From Micromonospora musae (GTDB lineage: Bacteria; Actinomycetota; Actinomycetes; Mycobacteriales; Micromonosporaceae), in contig NZ_RAZT01000001.1 of the NCBI RefSeq assembly GCF_003626635.1, forward strand, positions 124,001 through 188,000: DNA of 64,000 nucleotides, in the 5' to 3' direction. The position numbers and the translations under genes were made by a program. Position 1 is the first letter of the stretch, and each line of letters opens with the position of its first letter. Below, piece after piece: positions 7,689 through 15,604 of this stretch. The notes below the pieces were generated by a model. The model saw only the letters and a program-made list of their open reading frames with translations. It ran no database searches and was not told where the DNA came from.

Positions 7689-9254
7689 ATGACGAACCCC
7701 TCGACGTTGTACCGCGGCGGCGTGCTGCTCTGCCCCGCCGACCCGAACGCGACCGCGCTGCTGGTCTCCGGTGGGCGGATCACCTGGCTGGGGGTGGACG
7801 CGGACGCGCCCGCCGCCGACCGGGTGGTGGATCTGGACGGGGCGTTGGTGACGCCGGCGTTCGTGGACGCGCACGTGCACGCGACGGACACCGGGTTGGC
7901 GTTGTCGGGGTTGGATCTGTCGGGGGTGCGTTCGGCGGGGGAGTTGCTGGACGCGGTGGCCGGGTTCGCGGCGGGTCTGCCGGCGGATGCGGTGGTGTTG
8001 GGTCACGGCTGGGACGAGTCGACGTGGGGTGCGTCACCGTTGCCGGACGCGGACGCGTTGGAGCGAGCGGCCGGTGGTCGGCGGGTGTACCTGTCGCAGG
8101 CGTCGATCCATTCGGCGTTGGTGTCGCGGGCGATGTCGGCGGCGGTGCCGGAGGTGGTGGCCGCGGCGGGTTACGACGAGTCGGGGTGGTTGCGGCGTGA
8201 CGCGCACCACGTGGTGCGGGCGGCGGCGTTCGCGTCGGTGACGCGGGGGCAGCGGGTGGCGGCGCAGCGGGTGGCGTTGGCGCACGCGGCGTCGCTGGGG
8301 GTCGCGGCGGTGCACGAGTGTGGTGGGCCGGAGATCTCCGACGAGGAGGATTTCACGGGTCTGCTGGGCATCTCGGGTGCGGGTGTGCCGGAGGTGTACG
8401 GGTACTGGGGTGAGTTGGGTGGTGCCGCGCGGGCTCGGGAGTTGGGTGCGGTGGGCGCCGGTGGTGATCTGTTCGCGGACGGTGCGTTGGGTTCGCGGAC
8501 GGCGCACCTGTCGCAGCCGTATCTGGACGGGGACGGCGCTGGGCACGGCTACCTGTCGGCGGAGCAGGTGCGGGAGCATCTGCTGGACTGCGCGGCGCAC
8601 GGGTTGCAGGGCGGGTTCCATGCGATCGGTGACGCGGCGATCGGCACGGTCCTGGAGGGGTTCGCGGGGGCGGTGCGGCAGTTGGGTGTGGAGCGGGTGC
8701 GCGCGGCGCGGCACCGCATCGAGCACGCGGAGATCATGGACAAGCGGTTGATCGCCGGGTTCGTGGAGTACGGGATCGTGGCGAGTATGCAGCCGGCGTT
8801 CGACCGGTTGTGGGGTGGCGCGGGTCGGATGTACGAGTCGCGGTTGGGGTTGGCCCGGTCGTTGGCGTCGAATCCGATGGGTGCGATGCACGGGGTCGGG
8901 GTGGCGTTGGCGTTCGGGTCGGATTCGCCGGTGACGCCGGTGGATCCGTGGGGGTCGGTGCGGGCGGCGGCGGCGCATCACAGCCCGGCGCAGCGGATGA
9001 GTGTGCGGGCGGCGTTCGCGGCGCACACGCGCGGCGGGTGGCGGGCGGTGCACCTGGACAACGAGGGGGTTCTCGCGTTGGGTGCGCCGGCGACGTTCGC
9101 GGTGTGGGACACGCCGGCTGGGGTGGATCGGAATCTGCCGGTGCTGTTGGCCGAGGACCCGGAGTTGCGGGGGCCGCAGGATCCGACGCCGTTGCCGGTG
9201 TGTCGGCGGACGGTGCTGCGTGGTGACGTGATTTATGAGGAAGGGTCTGCGTGA
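7689..9254 (+). CDS. YtcJ-like amidohydrolase (amidohydrolase_3 family) in lysine operon
   Basis: 521-residue metal-dependent amidohydrolase. It has the HxH metal motif at H62/H64 (DAHVHA), further His ligands in HAIGDAAI and RHRIEHAEI, and the catalytic Asp in GSDSPVTP. Family enzymes hydrolyse amide, carbamate or imine bonds. It lies four bases after kdd and 58 bases before kamD, inside the lysine operon, yet it is not part of the classical fermentation pathway. It might act on an acylated or lactamised pathway intermediate, or feed lysine from an amide precursor; this is inference. It is full length for the family. Confidence 0.8.
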   Translation: MTNPSTLYRGGVLLCPADPNATALLVSGGRITWLGVDADAPAADRVVDLDGALVTPAFVDAHVHATDTGLALSGLDLSGVRSAGELLDAVAGFAAGLPADAVVLGHGWDESTWGASPLPDADALERAAGGRRVYLSQASIHSALVSRAMSAAVPEVVAAAGYDESGWLRRDAHHVVRAAAFASVTRGQRVAAQRVALAHAASLGVAAVHECGGPEISDEEDFTGLLGISGAGVPEVYGYWGELGGAARARELGAVGAGGDLFADGALGSRTAHLSQPYLDGDGAGHGYLSAEQVREHLLDCAAHGLQGGFHAIGDAAIGTVLEGFAGAVRQLGVERVRAARHRIEHAEIMDKRLIAGFVEYGIVASMQPAFDRLWGGAGRMYESRLGLARSLASNPMGAMHGVGVALAFGSDSPVTPVDPWGSVRAAAAHHSPAQRMSVRAAFAAHTRGGWRAVHLDNEGVLALGAPATFAVWDTPAGVDRNLPVLLAEDPELRGPQDPTPLPVCRRTVLRGDVIYEEGSA

Positions 9255-9312
9255 GCGAGCGAACCATCGGGTGTGTCAGCGGGGCGGCCGCGCGGCGGAG
9301 CGGAGCGACGGC
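9251..9312 (+). other. Purine-rich spacer between amidohydrolase gene and kamD
   Basis: The 58-bp gap begins with GTGAGCGAGCGAACC and ends with GCGGAGCGGAGCGACGGC just before the kamD GTG. The repeated GAGCG units look like a dispersed intergenic element rather than coding sequence. No second copy was found in this window. GGAGCGGAGCG may serve as the kamD ribosome site. Confidence 0.35.
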
Positions 9313-10902
9313 GTGAGACCGAAACTCGATCTTGATCCGGTGCTGGTGGCGCGGGCGCGGGAGTTGGCGCGCCGCGCGGGGCAGCCGGTGGTGGACCTGG
9401 CCCGTAGTCATACGACGGTGTCGGTGGAGCGGGCGGTGTTGCGGCTGGCCGGGGTGACCGGCGCGGACCCGGACGGTATTCCGTGGGTGAACCGGCTGGT
9501 GGACGCGGTGGTGGCCGACGTCGGGCTGGGGCACGGGGTGGCGGCGTCGGTCTTCGACGCGCTGGCCCGGGAGGATCTGACCGATGTGACGTTGCTGGCG
9601 CAGAAGGCCGCCGCCGGGTCGGTGCGGTTCACCCAGCCCACCGGGCGGGCGGCCACGGCCGCGCGTCGGGCGGCGCGGAAGGCGGCGGCCGCGGGGGTGC
9701 GGCAGATCGACCGTCGGCGGGCCGAGCGGGATCGTCTGGTCAAGCGGTACGGGGACCCGAAGCAGCGGCCGTGGATCTACCTGATCGTGGCGACCGGTGA
9801 CATCTATGAGGACATTCCGCAGGCGCAGGCGGCGGCGCGGGCGGGCGCGGATGTGATCGCGGTGATCCGGTCGACGGGGCAGTCGCTGCTGGACTACGTG
9901 CCGGAGGGCGCGACGCGGGAGGGGTTCGCCGGCACGTACGCGACGCAGGAGAACTTCCGGCTGATGCGGGCGGCGTTGGACGTGTCGTCGAAGGAGCTGG
10001 GCCGGTACGTGCGGTTGACGAACTACGCGTCCGGGTTGTGCATGCCGGAGATGGCGACCCTGGCCGGCCTGGAGCGGCTGGACATGATGTTGAACGACTC
10101 GATGTACGGGATCCTGTTCCGGGACATCAATCCGATCCGGACGTTCGTGGATCAGCGGTTCTCGCGGCAGGTGCACGCGCGGGCCGGGATCATCATCAAC
10201 ACCGGGGAGGACAACTACCTCACCACCGCCGACGCGGTGGAGGAGGCGCACACGGTGACGGTGTCGCAGCTGCTGAACGAGTTCTTCGCGCACGAGGCGG
10301 GGTTGGCGGACTGGCAGTTGGGGCTGGGGCACGCGTTCGAGATCAATCCGGATGTGCCGGAGTCGTTCCGGTTGGAGTTGGCGCACGCGTTGCTGGCGCG
10401 GGAGTTGTTCCCGGACGCGCCGTTGAAGTGGATGCCGCCGACGAAGCACATGACCGGGGACGTGTTCCGCGGCAACCTGCTCGACGGGTTCTTCAACCTG
10501 GCGGGCACGCTGACCGGGCAGGGCATCCTGCTGGTGGGGATGATGACCGAGGCGGTGGTGACGCCGTGGTTGTCGGACCGGGACATCGCGTTGCAGAACG
10601 TGCGGTACGTGTTGGGTGCCGCGGGTGGGCTGCACGAGGACTTCGTGCCGGCGCCGGGCGGGTTCATCCAGCAGCGGGCGCGGCAGGTGCTGGGGGAGGC
10701 GGTGCGGCTGTTGGAGCGCATCGGTGAGCAGTCGTTGTTGACGGCGATCGCCGAGGGCACGTTCGGCATCATGAAGCGTCCGCCGGATCGGGGTAAGGGC
10801 CTGGACGGGGTGGCGCGGCACGAGGCGGACTACTGGAATCCGGCCACGGAGATCCTCGAGGCGCAACCGACGGGCGCGGAGCCGACGGCGGTGCGGTCGT
10901 GA
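9313..10902 (+). CDS. kamD: Lysine 5,6-aminomutase alpha subunit
   Basis: 529-residue KamD/OraE-type subunit of the adenosylcobalamin- and PLP-dependent lysine 5,6-aminomutase. With KamE it moves the terminal amino group of beta-lysine (or D-lysine) to give 3,5-diaminohexanoate. Conserved TIM-barrel segments include ATGDIYEDIPQAQAAARAGA and ENFRLMRAALD. GTG 9313 gives about the length of clostridial KamD (516); an upstream in-frame start at 9235 would read through the spacer and the preceding gene. The stop overlaps the kamE start in GTGA, implying translational coupling and equal subunit synthesis. Confidence 0.9.
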   Translation: MRPKLDLDPVLVARARELARRAGQPVVDLARSHTTVSVERAVLRLAGVTGADPDGIPWVNRLVDAVVADVGLGHGVAASVFDALAREDLTDVTLLAQKAAAGSVRFTQPTGRAATAARRAARKAAAAGVRQIDRRRAERDRLVKRYGDPKQRPWIYLIVATGDIYEDIPQAQAAARAGADVIAVIRSTGQSLLDYVPEGATREGFAGTYATQENFRLMRAALDVSSKELGRYVRLTNYASGLCMPEMATLAGLERLDMMLNDSMYGILFRDINPIRTFVDQRFSRQVHARAGIIINTGEDNYLTTADAVEEAHTVTVSQLLNEFFAHEAGLADWQLGLGHAFEINPDVPESFRLELAHALLARELFPDAPLKWMPPTKHMTGDVFRGNLLDGFFNLAGTLTGQGILLVGMMTEAVVTPWLSDRDIALQNVRYVLGAAGGLHEDFVPAPGGFIQQRARQVLGEAVRLLERIGEQSLLTAIAEGTFGIMKRPPDRGKGLDGVARHEADYWNPATEILEAQPTGAEPTAVRS

Positions 10903-11663
10903 GCGTGGACGGCGTGGACAAGAAGATCGTGCGCCCGTACGGGGACACCACCGGCGACGGAATGGTGCAGGTGTCGTTCACGCTGCCGGTGCCGCACGAC
11001 AAGCGGGGCGAGGGCGCGGCCGTGCAGCTGGCCGGGAAGATGGGCATCGACCCGGCGATGCTGGTGCACGCGAAGCAGATGGGCGACGGGTACACGTTCT
11101 TCGTCGTGTACGGGCGGGTGAACCATCTGGTGGACGTCTCCGCGGTGCAGGTGGTCGAGCGGGACTTCCCGCTGCTGTCGGCCAAGGAGATCAACGCCTT
11201 GGTGAAGCAGCGGTTGCGGCGGAAGTTGTCGGTGGTGGGGGCGTGCATCGGCACGGACGCGCACACGGTCGGCATCGACGCGATCCTGAACGTGAAGGGA
11301 ATCGCGGGGGAGAAGGGCCTGGAGTACTACCGGGAGTTGAAGGTCACGAACCTGGGTGCGCAGGTGAGCGTGCCGGAGTTGGTGGAGGCCGCCCGAGTGG
11401 AGAAGGCGGACGCGGTGCTGGTCTCCCAGGTGGTGACGCAGCGGGACGCGCATCTGCACAACACGCGGGAGATGTCGGCGGCGTTCCGGGAGGCGATGCC
11501 GGCGGGCCGGCGTCCGTTGCTGATCGTCGGTGGGCCGCGGTTCGACGAGACGATGGCCGAGGAGTTGGGTGTGGATCGGATCTTCGGTCGGGGCACCACC
11601 CCGGGTGAGGTGGCCAGTTACCTGGCGCACGCGTTGATCACGAGCAGGAGGGCGGCGGCATGA
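10899..11663 (+). CDS. kamE: Lysine 5,6-aminomutase beta subunit, B12-binding
   Basis: 254-residue cobalamin-binding subunit. The base-off motif DxHxxG is at D120-H122-G125, followed by the SQ and GG elements of the B12 Rossmann domain (VLVSQVV, VGGPRF). K133 lies eleven residues after H122, the same spacing as His133 to PLP-lysine Lys144 in the clostridial enzyme, so PLP is probably linked there. The start overlaps the kamD stop and the stop overlaps the start of kal by four bases. Confidence 0.92.
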   Translation: MSVDGVDKKIVRPYGDTTGDGMVQVSFTLPVPHDKRGEGAAVQLAGKMGIDPAMLVHAKQMGDGYTFFVVYGRVNHLVDVSAVQVVERDFPLLSAKEINALVKQRLRRKLSVVGACIGTDAHTVGIDAILNVKGIAGEKGLEYYRELKVTNLGAQVSVPELVEAARVEKADAVLVSQVVTQRDAHLHNTREMSAAFREAMPAGRRPLLIVGGPRFDETMAEELGVDRIFGRGTTPGEVASYLAHALITSRRAAA

Positions 11664-12058
11664 CGGGGCAGGATCCGCGGCTGGGGTTGACGGTGACGCA
11701 CCGCCGGTATGTGCCGTACTCGCACGCCCACTACGCGGGGAACCTGGTCGACGGGGCGTACGCGTTGGGTTTGTTCGGGGATGTCGCCACGGAGGTGTGC
11801 ATCCGCACCGACGGCGACGAGGGGCTGTTCGCCGGCTACGCCGACGTGCGGTTCACCGCCCCGATCCGGGCCGGTGACGTGGTGGAGGTGACCGCGCAGG
11901 TCAGCCGGGTGGGCACCCGCAGCCGGACGCTGGAGTTGAGCTGCGTGGTGGTGTGCCGGGGCCGCCCGGAGCGAGGTGAGTCGGCGGCGGAGGTCCTCGA
12001 CCCGCCGATCGTGGCGGTCACCGCGACCGGCACGGTGGTCGTGCCGCCGGCGGCGTGA
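11660..12058 (+). CDS. kal: 3-aminobutyryl-CoA ammonia-lyase, hotdog fold
   Basis: 132-residue hotdog protein. SHAHYAGNLVDGAYALGLFGDVATE matches the family signature of Kal, which removes ammonia from L-3-aminobutyryl-CoA to give crotonyl-CoA, the last dedicated step of lysine fermentation. Its presence implies that 3-aminobutyryl-CoA is made, although the gene for the enzyme that makes it (Kce) is not here. ATG 11660 overlaps the kamE stop; the stop overlaps the next GTG. Full length for the family. Confidence 0.85.
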   Translation: MTGQDPRLGLTVTHRRYVPYSHAHYAGNLVDGAYALGLFGDVATEVCIRTDGDEGLFAGYADVRFTAPIRAGDVVEVTAQVSRVGTRSRTLELSCVVVCRGRPERGESAAEVLDPPIVAVTATGTVVVPPAA

Positions 12059-13392
12059 ACGTCGCGGTCTGCGCCGACGTCGGGTCGACGTACACGAAGG
12101 TGGCGGTGGTCGACCTCGACGACGCGCGGCTGGTCGGGGCGGCCGCGGCGGCGACGACGGTCGGTACGGACGTGCTGCACGGCCTGGACGCGGCCGTCGC
12201 GGCGGCGACCGCCGGGTTGGGTGCCCGGGATCCGGCGTGGTACGTGTGTTCGTCGGCCGGTGGTGGGCTGCGGTTGGCGGTGGTCGGCTACGAGCAGTTG
12301 GTGACGGCGCAGGCGGGCCGGCGGGTGGGCCTGTCGGCGGGGGCGAACGTGGTGCATGTGGCCGCCGGCCGGTTGGGTGCGGCGGAGCTGAGTGCGTTGC
12401 GGGCGGCCCGCCCCGATGTGGTGCTGCTGGTGGGCGGCACCGACGGCGGGGACGCCGAGGTGTTGACGCACAACGCGACCCGGCTGGCGCGGGCCCGCTG
12501 GCGGGTGCCGGTGGTGCTGGCCGGCAACGTCGACGTGCGTGCGGAGTTGGCGGCCGGGTTGGCCGCGGCCGGGGTGCCGGTGACGGTGGCCGACAATGTG
12601 CTGCCCCGCATCGGGGTGCTGGCGCCCGCGTCGGCGCGCTCGGCGATCCGGGAGGTGTTCCTGCGGCATGTGATCGGCGGGAAGCGGCTGTCGCGGGGTG
12701 CCCGGTTCGGGCGGCTGGTGCGCGCGGCGACGCCGGACGCGGTGCTGACCGGGGTGGAGGTGCTCGCCGACCGGCTGGGCGGGGACCTGGCGGTGGTGGA
12801 CGTCGGTGGGGCCACCACCGACGTGTACTCGGTGCTCACCCCGGACGAGCGGGCCACCGGGCCGGGTCGGGAGGTGGCCGGTTCGCTGTGGCGGGCCCGC
12901 ACCGTGGAGGGTGACCTGGGTATGCGGTGGAGCGCGCCCGGGGTGGTGCGGGCGGCCGTGGAGGAGCGGCTGCTCGCCGACGGGGAGCAGGAGCAGCTGA
13001 CCGCGGCTGCGGCGGTGCGGGCGGCCGAGCCGGGTTTCCTGCCCGCCGACGCGGCGCAGCAGGCGCTGGAGTGGCGGATCGCGCAGTTGGCGGCGACGGT
13101 GGCGTTGCGCCGGCACGCCCGGGGTGGGGCCGCCGGTGAGCGGGGCGGGCGGGACCTGCGCGACGTGCGGCTGGTGGTGGGTTCCGGGGGTGTGTTGCGG
13201 CACGCCCCGGCCGGGCAGGCGGTGCAGGTGCTCACCGCGGTCTTGGCCGATCACGCGGGCGGGTGGCCGCTGCCGCGGGCGGCGCGACCGGTGGTGGACG
13301 TGGAGTACGTGTTGGCCGCCGGTGGGTTGCTCGCGGCGGAGCATCCGCAGGTGGCGGGCGAGTTGCTGAGTGGGCATCTGGGCGTGGGCTGA
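12055..13392 (+). CDS. MutL/GlmL-type aminomutase reactivating ATPase
   Basis: 445-residue protein with actin-like ATPase motifs: phosphate-1 ADVGSTYTKVAVV at the N-terminus, DVGGATTDVYSV in the middle, and an adenosine motif VVGSGGVLRHA near the end. The MutL/GlmL family accompanies B12-dependent aminomutases and is thought to swap damaged cobalamin for fresh adenosylcobalamin. Here the client is presumably KamDE. The GTG start overlaps the kal stop by four bases, closing a tightly coupled kamD-kamE-kal-mutL run. A terminator hairpin begins right after the stop. Confidence 0.82.
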   Translation: MNVAVCADVGSTYTKVAVVDLDDARLVGAAAAATTVGTDVLHGLDAAVAAATAGLGARDPAWYVCSSAGGGLRLAVVGYEQLVTAQAGRRVGLSAGANVVHVAAGRLGAAELSALRAARPDVVLLVGGTDGGDAEVLTHNATRLARARWRVPVVLAGNVDVRAELAAGLAAAGVPVTVADNVLPRIGVLAPASARSAIREVFLRHVIGGKRLSRGARFGRLVRAATPDAVLTGVEVLADRLGGDLAVVDVGGATTDVYSVLTPDERATGPGREVAGSLWRARTVEGDLGMRWSAPGVVRAAVEERLLADGEQEQLTAAAAVRAAEPGFLPADAAQQALEWRIAQLAATVALRRHARGGAAGERGGRDLRDVRLVVGSGGVLRHAPAGQAVQVLTAVLADHAGGWPLPRAARPVVDVEYVLAAGGLLAAEHPQVAGELLSGHLGVG

Positions 13393-13421
13393 CGCAACCC
13401 GGCGCGACACGCCGGGTTGCG
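13393..13421 (+). terminator. Terminator of the lysine operon
   Basis: Perfect 12-bp stem (13393-13404 with 13410-13421), five-base loop, directly abutting the stop codon of the MutL-like gene. No T-run. Confidence 0.8.
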
Positions 13422-13445
13422 ACACGGCGACAGGCCGGGGGCGGG

Positions 13446-13476
13446 TTGACAGGCCCCGGGGGGCAGCACGTACCGT
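13446..13476 (+). promoter_or_regulatory. Promoter for intergenic RNA
   Basis: Consensus -35 TTGACA (13446-13451) and a -10 TACCGT (13471-13476) spaced by 19 bases, 25 bases after the operon terminator. The spacer is longer than the ideal 17-18. Transcription would start near 13483. Confidence 0.55.
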
Positions 13477-13482
13477 CTTTGA

Positions 13483-13771
13483 GTCCTACTACGGGAAGCG
13501 GCTGTTGTTCGCTTCGTCCCTCCGTCCGCTGGCCGAGCGACACGTTGTCGCGGCGGCCAGGTCCAGCGGGCGGGGGTCGGCGGGGCGGCGCGAACCGGCC
13601 GCGGTAACCGGTGTACGGGCGAAGTGAGGCGCACGGCCAGTAGACAACGGCCCGGCGGGGACAGCCAGTCCGCGTCTGGTCGGTCCGAAGGTCGGCGTGC
13701 CGCATTCTCGCCCCACCGGCCGGGAAGGGCCTGGGAGCATCGGGGCGCGGCGTTGGCCGCGCCCCGATTTT
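13483..13771 (+). ncRNA. Structured intergenic small RNA, candidate Ms1/scr3559 type
   Basis: About 290 nt without a convincing reading frame, bounded by a promoter and an intrinsic terminator. It folds locally: GAAGCG/CGCTTC (13495-13515), and a larger arm in which CCGCTGG (13526-13532) pairs with CCAGCGG (13563-13569) enclosing GCGACA/TGTCGC (13537-13551). The downstream gene is an NAD(P)/FAD oxidoreductase. From memory, the RNA-polymerase-binding RNA scr3559/Ms1 of actinobacteria has about this size and such a neighbour, so I propose that identity. It lacks the conserved marks of RNase P RNA, tmRNA and cobalamin riboswitches. Strand and ends are inferred. Confidence 0.55.
13739..13771 (+). 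terminator. Intrinsic terminator of the intergenic RNA
   Basis: 13-bp perfect stem (13739-13751 with 13756-13768), GTTG loop, then TTT. It is one of the few hairpins in this window with a T-run. Confidence 0.8.
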
Positions 13772-13968
13772 CATGCCCGCACCTCCCCGCGGGGTCGGGG
13801 CTTGTGCGTGTCGGCGTTGCCCTCCGCGGGCCGAAATGGTTGATCACCGCAGCGGTCGGGGGTCGAGCCCGGCGCCCCGCCGTTTGCCGATCCAGCAACT
13901 TTCCTTGTCGTTGCGGCGGTGGTGGGTGCAGCGTGGACGGGAAGCCGAACACGACCCGGAGGTGTCAG

Positions 13969-15549
13969 GTGAGCGAGAGATACGACGTGGTGGTGGTCGG
14001 CGGCGGCGCGGCCGGACTCGCCGGAGCGCTCGCCCTGGCCCGGGCCCGCCGCTCGGTGCTGGTGGTGGACGCCGGTGAGCCGCGCAACGCCCCCGCCGAC
14101 GGAGTGCACAACTACCTGACCCGGGAGGGCACTCCGCCGGGCGAGCTGCTGGCCGCCGGACGGGCCGAGGTCACCGGCTACGGCGGGCAGGTCGTCACCG
14201 GCCGGGTGGAGGCCGCCGCCCGCGACGACGCCGGGTTCACCCTGACCCTCGCCGACGCGAGCGTGGTGCGGGCGCGGCGGCTGCTGGTCACCACCGGGCT
14301 GGTCGACGAGCTGCCCGACGTGCCCGGCCTGGCGAAGCGGTGGGGCCGGGACGTGCTGCACTGCCCGTACTGCCACGGATGGGAGACCCGCGACCGGCGG
14401 ATCGGCGTGCTCGCCACCGGCCCGACCGGCGTTGCGCAGGCGCTGCTGTGGCGACAGTGGAGCGACCGCGTGCTGCTGCTGGTCCACGGCGCGCCGCAGC
14501 CCACCGGCGACGAGCTCGAACAGCTCGCCGCCCGGGAGATCACCGTCGTGGACGGCCCCGTCGAGGAGCTCCTGCTGGCCGGGGACGCCCTCACCGGGGT
14601 GCGGCTGGCCGACGGCGGCGTCGTCGAGCTGGACACGCTGGTGGTGGCGCCCCGGTTCACCGCCCGCGCCGGCCTGCTCGCCGACCTCGGCCTCACCCCC
14701 GTCGAGGTGGAGCTGGGCGGGCAGGTGCTCGGCGCGCAGATCCCCGCCGACGCGGGCGGCGCGACCACGGTGCCCGGGGTGTGGGTGGCCGGCAACGTCG
14801 CCGACGTACGCGCCCAGGTCATCACCGCCGCCGGCGGTGGGTTGACGGCCGCGGCGGCGATCAACGCCGACCTGGTGGCCGAGGAGACCCGCGAGGCCGT
14901 ACGCGAACGCCGCCACCAGGTCGCCACCATGTTCACCGAGCAGGCGTGGGAGCAGCGCTACTCCTCCCGGGCGGCGGTGTGGAGCGGACGCCCCAATCCG
15001 CAGCTGGTGGCCGAGGCCACCGACCTGACCCCGGGCCGGGCGTTGGACGTGGGCAGCGGCGAGGGCGCCGACGCGGTGTGGCTCGCCCGGCGGGGCTGGC
15101 GGGTCACCGCCGTGGACATCTCCCGCACCGCGCTGCAGCGGGCCGCCGCGCACGCCGCCGACGCCGGCCCCGAGATCGCCGACCGGGTCGACTGGGTCCA
15201 CGCCGACGTGCGGGAGCAGCCGCCCGCCGAGGCGACGTACGACCTGGTGAGCGCCCAGTTCATGCACCTGCCCGGCGAGGAGCGTGCCGTCCTGTTCGCC
15301 CGGCTGGCCGCCGCCGTCGCCGCCGGCGGCACCCTGCTGATCGTCGGGCACCACCCGTGGGACCTGCGTACCAGCGTGCACCGGATGCACCTGCCGGAGA
15401 TGATGTACACCCCCGAGGAGCTCGCGGCGGCGCTCGACCCCACGGTGTGGGAGGTGCGGGCCGAGGCGCGGCCCCGCCCCGCCGTGGACCCGCAGGGGCG
15501 GGAGAGCACCGTCCACGACGCCGTTCTCGTGGCCCGCCGCCGTTCGTGA
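13969..15549 (+). CDS. Bifunctional thioredoxin-reductase-like oxidoreductase / SAM methyltransferase
   Basis: 526-residue fusion. Residues 1-310 are a thioredoxin-reductase-like flavoprotein with an FAD motif GGGAAG (11-16) and a redox pair C132-x-x-C135 (CPYC). Residues 320-526 are a class I methyltransferase with motif I LDVGSGEG at 359-366 and a motif II region DLVSAQFMHLP. The substrates are unknown. The joint falls around residues 312-322 with no stop or frame change, so it reads as a true fusion. GTG 13969 has GGAGG upstream. It lies about 200 bp after the intergenic RNA terminator. Confidence 0.85.
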   Translation: MSERYDVVVVGGGAAGLAGALALARARRSVLVVDAGEPRNAPADGVHNYLTREGTPPGELLAAGRAEVTGYGGQVVTGRVEAAARDDAGFTLTLADASVVRARRLLVTTGLVDELPDVPGLAKRWGRDVLHCPYCHGWETRDRRIGVLATGPTGVAQALLWRQWSDRVLLLVHGAPQPTGDELEQLAAREITVVDGPVEELLLAGDALTGVRLADGGVVELDTLVVAPRFTARAGLLADLGLTPVEVELGGQVLGAQIPADAGGATTVPGVWVAGNVADVRAQVITAAGGGLTAAAAINADLVAEETREAVRERRHQVATMFTEQAWEQRYSSRAAVWSGRPNPQLVAEATDLTPGRALDVGSGEGADAVWLARRGWRVTAVDISRTALQRAAAHAADAGPEIADRVDWVHADVREQPPAEATYDLVSAQFMHLPGEERAVLFARLAAAVAAGGTLLIVGHHPWDLRTSVHRMHLPEMMYTPEELAAALDPTVWEVRAEARPRPAVDPQGRESTVHDAVLVARRRS

Positions 15550-15580
15550 CCGGCTGCCCGGCCGGGTAGCCTTCACGACC

Positions 15581-15604
15581 GTGATCGTGCTGAGGCGCCC
15601 GTGA
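15581..15604 (+). CDS. Possible 7-residue leader peptide overlapping the lnt start
   Basis: GTG 15581 opens a short frame reading VIVLRRP that stops in the GTGA shared with the lnt start. TAGCCT eight bases upstream could be a -10 box, giving a nearly leaderless message. If used, ribosomes ending here would reinitiate at lnt. Chance occurrence cannot be excluded. Confidence 0.25.
   Translation: MIVLRRP

Noticed and set aside
8734..10866. 710-residue minus-strand frame antisense to the amidohydrolase gene and kamD
   Set aside because: Arg/His/Pro-rich shadow of the coding strand with no family features.
13393..13968. Cobalamin riboswitch, RNase P RNA or tmRNA in the gap after the B12-dependent operon
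   Set aside because: None of the conserved strings of these RNAs was found; the element lies downstream of the B12 genes and has its own promoter.
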